A stretch of DNA of 64,000 bases from Pipra filicauda. Taxonomy: Eukaryota; Chordata; Aves; Passeriformes; Pipridae. This document shows positions 14,301-64,000 of this stretch, piece by piece. The stretch is from contig NW_024104402.1 in assembly GCF_003945595.2 (NCBI RefSeq), positions 558,001 through 622,000 of the forward strand. The letters run 5' to 3'. Numbering within the stretch: position 1 is the first letter of the stretch; every line of letters starts with the position of its first letter. A program made the translations under genes and the position numbers. Under the pieces are notes generated by a model, which was given only the letters and a program-made list of their open reading frames with translations, was not told where the DNA came from and made no database searches.

Positions 14301-15990
14301 CTGGCAAAATCATTCATATTTGAAAAGAAGAGGAATATCTTTATTTTTAATAATTTTTTAATGAATGGTTACTCTTACTAGAAAACTGAAGCCAATCCCT
14401 TCCTGAGCAGTGGAGGACATGACTAAGGTAAAATGTGCATCTGTATAAAGGAGCGTACAGTTCCCGTAATCTCTTTCCTCAGTTCTCATATTGGATGAGT
14501 TGGGAACTTCACATCGGTGTTGCTGTACTCACTGTTTCACTCTTTGAAGCTCATCTGGGCTTCCCTCTCTCCCTCCACCTTGGGTTTAGGAGCAGATAGG
14601 AGCCCAAAGCAATCTTGAGGATTCTCTAGGTTGTTTATAAATGTTTCTCATTAACAAAAAAAATTCAGATCCAAGAGGGGAAAATATGGAATGGTAATGA
14701 GATAAACTGCAGCTGGGAATAATCAATGTACAGTTTCAATTCACCCTCCCTGTCTCCAGTGCAGACTCTCTTACTTTGAAGTTAGATGCTTTTGCAATTT
14801 AAGGAATCTTCAGAAAACTATATTTGACATTATTGGTGCTGTTACAATAGCTGTATGGAAGACCCAGTAGTGATGCTCTATGATGAATACTGCTTTGTTT
14901 TGTCTATGGGAAGTGTGCTCTGACTTGATCTGTTTAAACTTTGATGAGAGATGTTTGCTGATTACAGCTCTTTCTGCTCTAGAAACTTAAATAGTATGAC
15001 AGAAATGGTTTGTAGTTTCCCGTTACTCTTTCTGGGGTAATGTGAATAAATGACAGCAAACAAAAAATATTCTCAACTGAATGTAAAATTCTGTAAACAT
15101 ACAATGAAAATGTTTTGCTGTATTGACACATAGAAAGAATTTGACAATTGAAATTAACTAATAATTAATAGATATCTGAGATGCTGTTATTTTACTGCAG
15201 CATTCTTCTGTGCATTTTTACTGGTGCCCTACTTTTATGAAGCTCAGGAGTAGTCACATGAATATATTCTTGGATTTTCATCCAATATTGTTGCTAAGGA
15301 AACATCATCTTTAATACTGTATCCTTGTCTGCAGCTTGTCTGTATTAATCAATGCCTGTTAACACTCAACACAAACCAAATAATAAAAAAAAAGCTTAAT
15401 TTCTTTTATTATAAAGTAGTTTATTATTGACTATTCTCCTTCAGGATCCCCTGCCACTACAAACCTCACACAAATTGTAGGGTCTTGTCCATGGCTCTGG
15501 TCTCATCCCAAACAGACACAGCATGGACAGTTTTTATATTTTTTTTTTCCACAGGCTGCCATTAATATTTAATATAATAATCTATCATAGGTGTTGTACA
15601 GTGCACGGATCTGGTAAAAATGGTAGGAAATTCGTACATATTGCTCTAAAAGGGAGAAAGAACCTCTTCTGTATGAATTAAAAAGAGGGACTTGAATGCA
15701 CCAAAGTGAGAAACATATCCCTTTTCAGTATACTGTTTAAACTCTAGCTGTATTTTCAGCCCAATTTGAATATCTATCTAGGAAAAGACCCGTCATTCAG
15801 TCATATCAGTGGAAATCTCAGTTCATTACAAGTCCAGCTATTTGGCTTTGTTGCAATAGTGACAGGCAGGTTTTTTGAATTTTCTGCTTCTGAATTCTTT
15901 CAAGAAGTACCAAATTTTATAGCCAATTTCAAAATTAATTTGACTTAGCAGTTTATTAGCCTAATACCTGTTTCATGATAATGTTTGCTT

Positions 15991-16022
15991 TTTGGACATG
16001 TCGTTTGGACATGTTTGGACAT
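15991..16022. repeat. TTTGGACAT short tandem repeat
   Basis: Three copies of TTTGGACAT within about 32 bp, the first two separated by GTCG. Confidence 0.8.
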
Positions 16023-19000
16023 ATCAGCCTCTTCGGAGGCACTACATTAGATCTAACATCTGTTATTCAGAAGCCTAGGTCAGAAAGGCCAGAGGCAAAC
16101 AAGAAGTCCTGAAGAACTTGTGTCATTAGGGATATCTGTTTCCTTTTTCGGACAAGCAGCAATATCTCATTCATCAGCTTAGTCATCCCTCAAGGAAGAG
16201 GAAAGAAATCAGGCACCAGTTTACAGTCTAGCTGTGTGGGCTAGATGCAAGCACAGTTTCAGCAGTGTAACTTGGATAGGTCATACCAGCTTTCATTACC
16301 AGGGCAGTAAAGGGAACACAAGTCCTCTCCTCCTGAGTGCATAGCTTCTCATGCCACTAAGTAATCTCCTCCTTCTCCTTAGGAGAAAAAAATGTAAGAA
16401 AATATTCGTGAGAGAGTCAGTGTACTAAAGTCCACAGATCTCACAGTAACAGATTGGAAAGTTGCCTTAGGAGCTGAGCCACACTCACGCTTTTCTACCT
16501 GACCTCAGGAACTGATTGGATGGATGGTAAGCAGCTACTTCAGACACCATCCCAATAGTTGTATGCTGTTAACACCTCAGTAGAGGTGTGTTGAAGATCT
16601 TACCTGAGGTATGCAGAGACAACTCCAACTCATTCCATGCTTCTCTTTTCCATCTGTTCTGATAGCCTGTGAGATAAAATACTTGCAAGTAGTACTTTAA
16701 CCTATCCTTCACTCCTTGGTCTGTAGGAAATGGTGAGGAAAGGTATTTTCAGGTAAGTATTTCTTCAGCCTCTGCAAACAGCTCTTTTTCTCCATGTTGA
16801 CATTTTTTTTAAAAAAACTTGCTGTTTTAAAGTATTTATTGTACATTTATTTTCTTCTACTGTCTAGAAAAGTTATTAGCAATTTATAATAGAGACTGAA
16901 GTGGTAGAGGAAGGACATTGGTAATTCTAAAGTGTTGTCTGTTAGGATTAAAATACAGGCTTTGGATCTTAATTTGTGCTGCATTATCCCATATCAAGGC
17001 AGAATTTGAGCTCAGTTGTCTAAGCCTGTATTTTGCATCATGATGTAGAAAGAACTAATACTATGATATTGCTATTAGTTATTATTTTCCATTTATTACA
17101 TAGAAAGAGAGGAAGCATTCTCTATATTCACTTAATATTCTTCGAATGAAATTAGTTGGCACACTTGGGCTAGGACAGTGTTTTTCTGGCCCTTGGCAGT
17201 GCCTTTACTGTTGTCCCTTCCATCTGTGATTCATTGCATTTCTTGCTTCTGGTCTTTAGTTAAAAACATGATAAGCTAACTTTTGGTTGCTGTGAAGTGT
17301 TTTCTAAGGTGTGGTGTGGGATTGCTTTTGGATGCATGTGTGCTCAAGATGGTGCCTGAGTGTTTTTCAAAGTTGCAGCTGTGGAGTGCTTTTCACTTGT
17401 CTAAAAATGCACAGTGCACTAATAGCACAGCTAAGTACAGGATTGAAGAGGTCATGAATCAGACATGAGACTGCTGTGTTTTTTTCTTTTTTCCTCTTAG
17501 CTTCTATCTCTCTCTCTTTTTTTCCTTTCCTTTTTTTTTTCTTGCTTATTCTTTCCACTTTGTTTCTCAAATTTCTTTATTGTCCATGTGGTCTAATATC
17601 TTTCTTTCTGTGGTGCCATTGTAAAAATTAGATCATTTTGGATGAAGCATTTTGTTTCCCTCTGGATGCTTTTCCTTTTTCCCCATGAGTACACCATCTG
17701 CCTGTGCGTTCTCTGGGAGATGTGCAGGTGTTGGTCAGGACTAGGTGGCAGAACTGAAGTGAAGTGTGATAAGTTTTGCCTGCCAGCTCCTTTCTGCTTT
17801 ATTTTTTAATTGCAAAGTTGCTCTGCCAAATAAAGAAGAAGGGAAAAACTAGAGAAACAACTCTGGAATTGGAGTGAAGCAAAGTGGGGAAATGTTGTTT
17901 GCTTGATCCTGGTCCTGAACATAATGTGGAGTAGCAGAGGGCAGAAATTCCCATTAAAGAATTGAAAGGTTCAGAGGCTTTTTACCTTTTTAACTTTGAA
18001 ATTAAAAGTTCTTCTTAGAGTTGTGCATGTGGAATTTGTCAAGTAGTATCAACCAACTGAATTGCTATATAAAAACAGAAAAAATATAGAAGTGTATATA
18101 TGGTAATATGACTTCATAAAATATTAAGCATCTTCTAATGTGGTTTTTTTCTGTCTCTTTTTATATATAGAAAATGTATGCAACTTTTGAGTTAGATATT
18201 TATTTTTCTGGTAATTTCCTGGTTAGCTTTAACCTTGCTATTTCTTCAATGTTTATAAACTCCCCTTGTCTCCACCCTTTGAACTTCCCTTATTGAAATC
18301 TGTGTTCAGGTGTAAGATCATCTTAGCTTTGCAAATGGCTCAACCTTTCTCCTTTCCAAGTGATTTTGAGAAGATAAATACATTTACTATATGTTGTTAG
18401 GGGTTCTGTCCAGCAGTCTCTGAAGATCGTTCATTACCCTGTGAGTCATTAGGCTAAGAAGTTTTTTAGGCAAATTAAACAGCCAACTTAGGAAATTTTG
18501 TTTTCCTGCTTTACATGTGATATTTCTACATCATTTTGGACTGCTGTACTTAGTCTGTGTAGAATGTCATCAAGTAGCTTGTTTGGGTTTCTGTTAGAAT
18601 ATATTCTTACCTTTCTGTATTATGAAAGCTGACTCTTCAGACCTCCTGTCCTCCCTTGCAGCTTGCTTGCACAAACAAAATGAAGAACTATCTTGCTGAC
18701 TAGTGTGCTTTCTAGCTTGGTCCCAGATTTGGCAAAATAGTTCTGATGATCCTCAAGTGGACTTTGAAAATACAAAGCTTCTTATAGCTTTGAAATACAA
18801 GCTGTAAGAAAATTCTCTACAATGTTAGAAATGCAGAAAGTAACTAGTTATTCAAAACCAACTATTCCCAATTGTTCTACATTAAAATTAAGGCATTTAG
18901 GATAATCTTTATTGCTCCTCAGTGTAGTCATCTGAAGTGTAGTTGTTGCATCCAGTCTAAGCTAGTCATGCTTTGACTTGCTGTACAGTCAGTGGAGAGA

Positions 19001-19435
19001 CAGCTTCAGAAGACTATTCAGTCCTCTAATAAAAAGGGCATCAAATACTATGTGGAATGAAATACTTTTGGAGATGCATTGATCCATACTCCATTGGTGA
19101 TAGATATGTAGATAGTTAAACACTAACTTCTGTTGCCCATTGCTTGTGTTTTTAAATGTTAAGAAAGAGAAAGAAGGGGAAAGTAAGTGTGCATGAAAAT
19201 CTGACCTAATATAATAAATACTTTTGAAACAGAGGATTAATGGCTACTTTGTAATTAGTTTGAATTTAGAAGGCCTGAAGGTTTAAATTGAAGAAAGGTG
19301 GTGGTATGTACTGTATCAAGGGAATTTTACAGCTGCTGTGGAATCTGTGATAATAAATGACTTGTTAATATTTACCATCAATGAGAAAATATTGTAAAAT
19401 AATTTTTAAGGGAAAATATTAGTGCAACTAACTAG

Positions 19436-64000
<44,565 letters not shown>

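Overview
This is a vertebrate nuclear window, almost certainly from a bird. It is AT-rich and intron-dominated, carries several CR1 LINE fragments (the characteristic avian retroposon), and contains two solo LTRs of types I recognise from songbird genomes. Nothing prokaryotic is present: there are no operons, no CRISPR array, and no rRNA or tRNA genes that I can support.

The only protein-coding gene I can support is a large internal part of EML5 (echinoderm microtubule-associated protein-like 5), on the + strand and truncated at both ends. Twenty coding exons lie between 19489 and 63912. All have AG acceptors and GT donors, and their phases join without a break into 2927 nt (about 975 codons) with no stop. 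I number them exons 2-21, assuming one coding exon upstream as in mammals. The first residue (Ser) is split with that upstream exon; the last codon in the window continues downstream.

Layout: 1-19488 is the 3' part of a long intron 1 with one CR1 fragment and low-complexity tracts. Exons 2-11 encode the rest of the first HELP-TAPE (WD-repeat propeller) module. Exon 12 encodes a very acidic Ser/Asp linker and exon 13 a Lys/Arg-rich linker that runs into the second HELP motif. Exons 14-21 encode most of the second module. The third module expected for EML5 lies downstream.

The introns hold CR1 pieces near 5.96, 33.2, 48.5, 50.6, 58.0 and 62.6 kb, and two LTRs in reverse orientation to the gene (21037-21700 with perfect CTATG target duplications; 26080-26649). 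They also hold microsatellites, a telomere-like G-run tract (21859-21899), a 29-nt near-perfect palindrome (38656-38684), and a long inverted repeat with 71-bp arms about 93% complementary (42794-42864 with 43097-43167). The last three are the most interesting unexplained signals. I found no new multi-gene biological system here; the window is mainly one conserved cytoskeletal gene and its intronic repeats.
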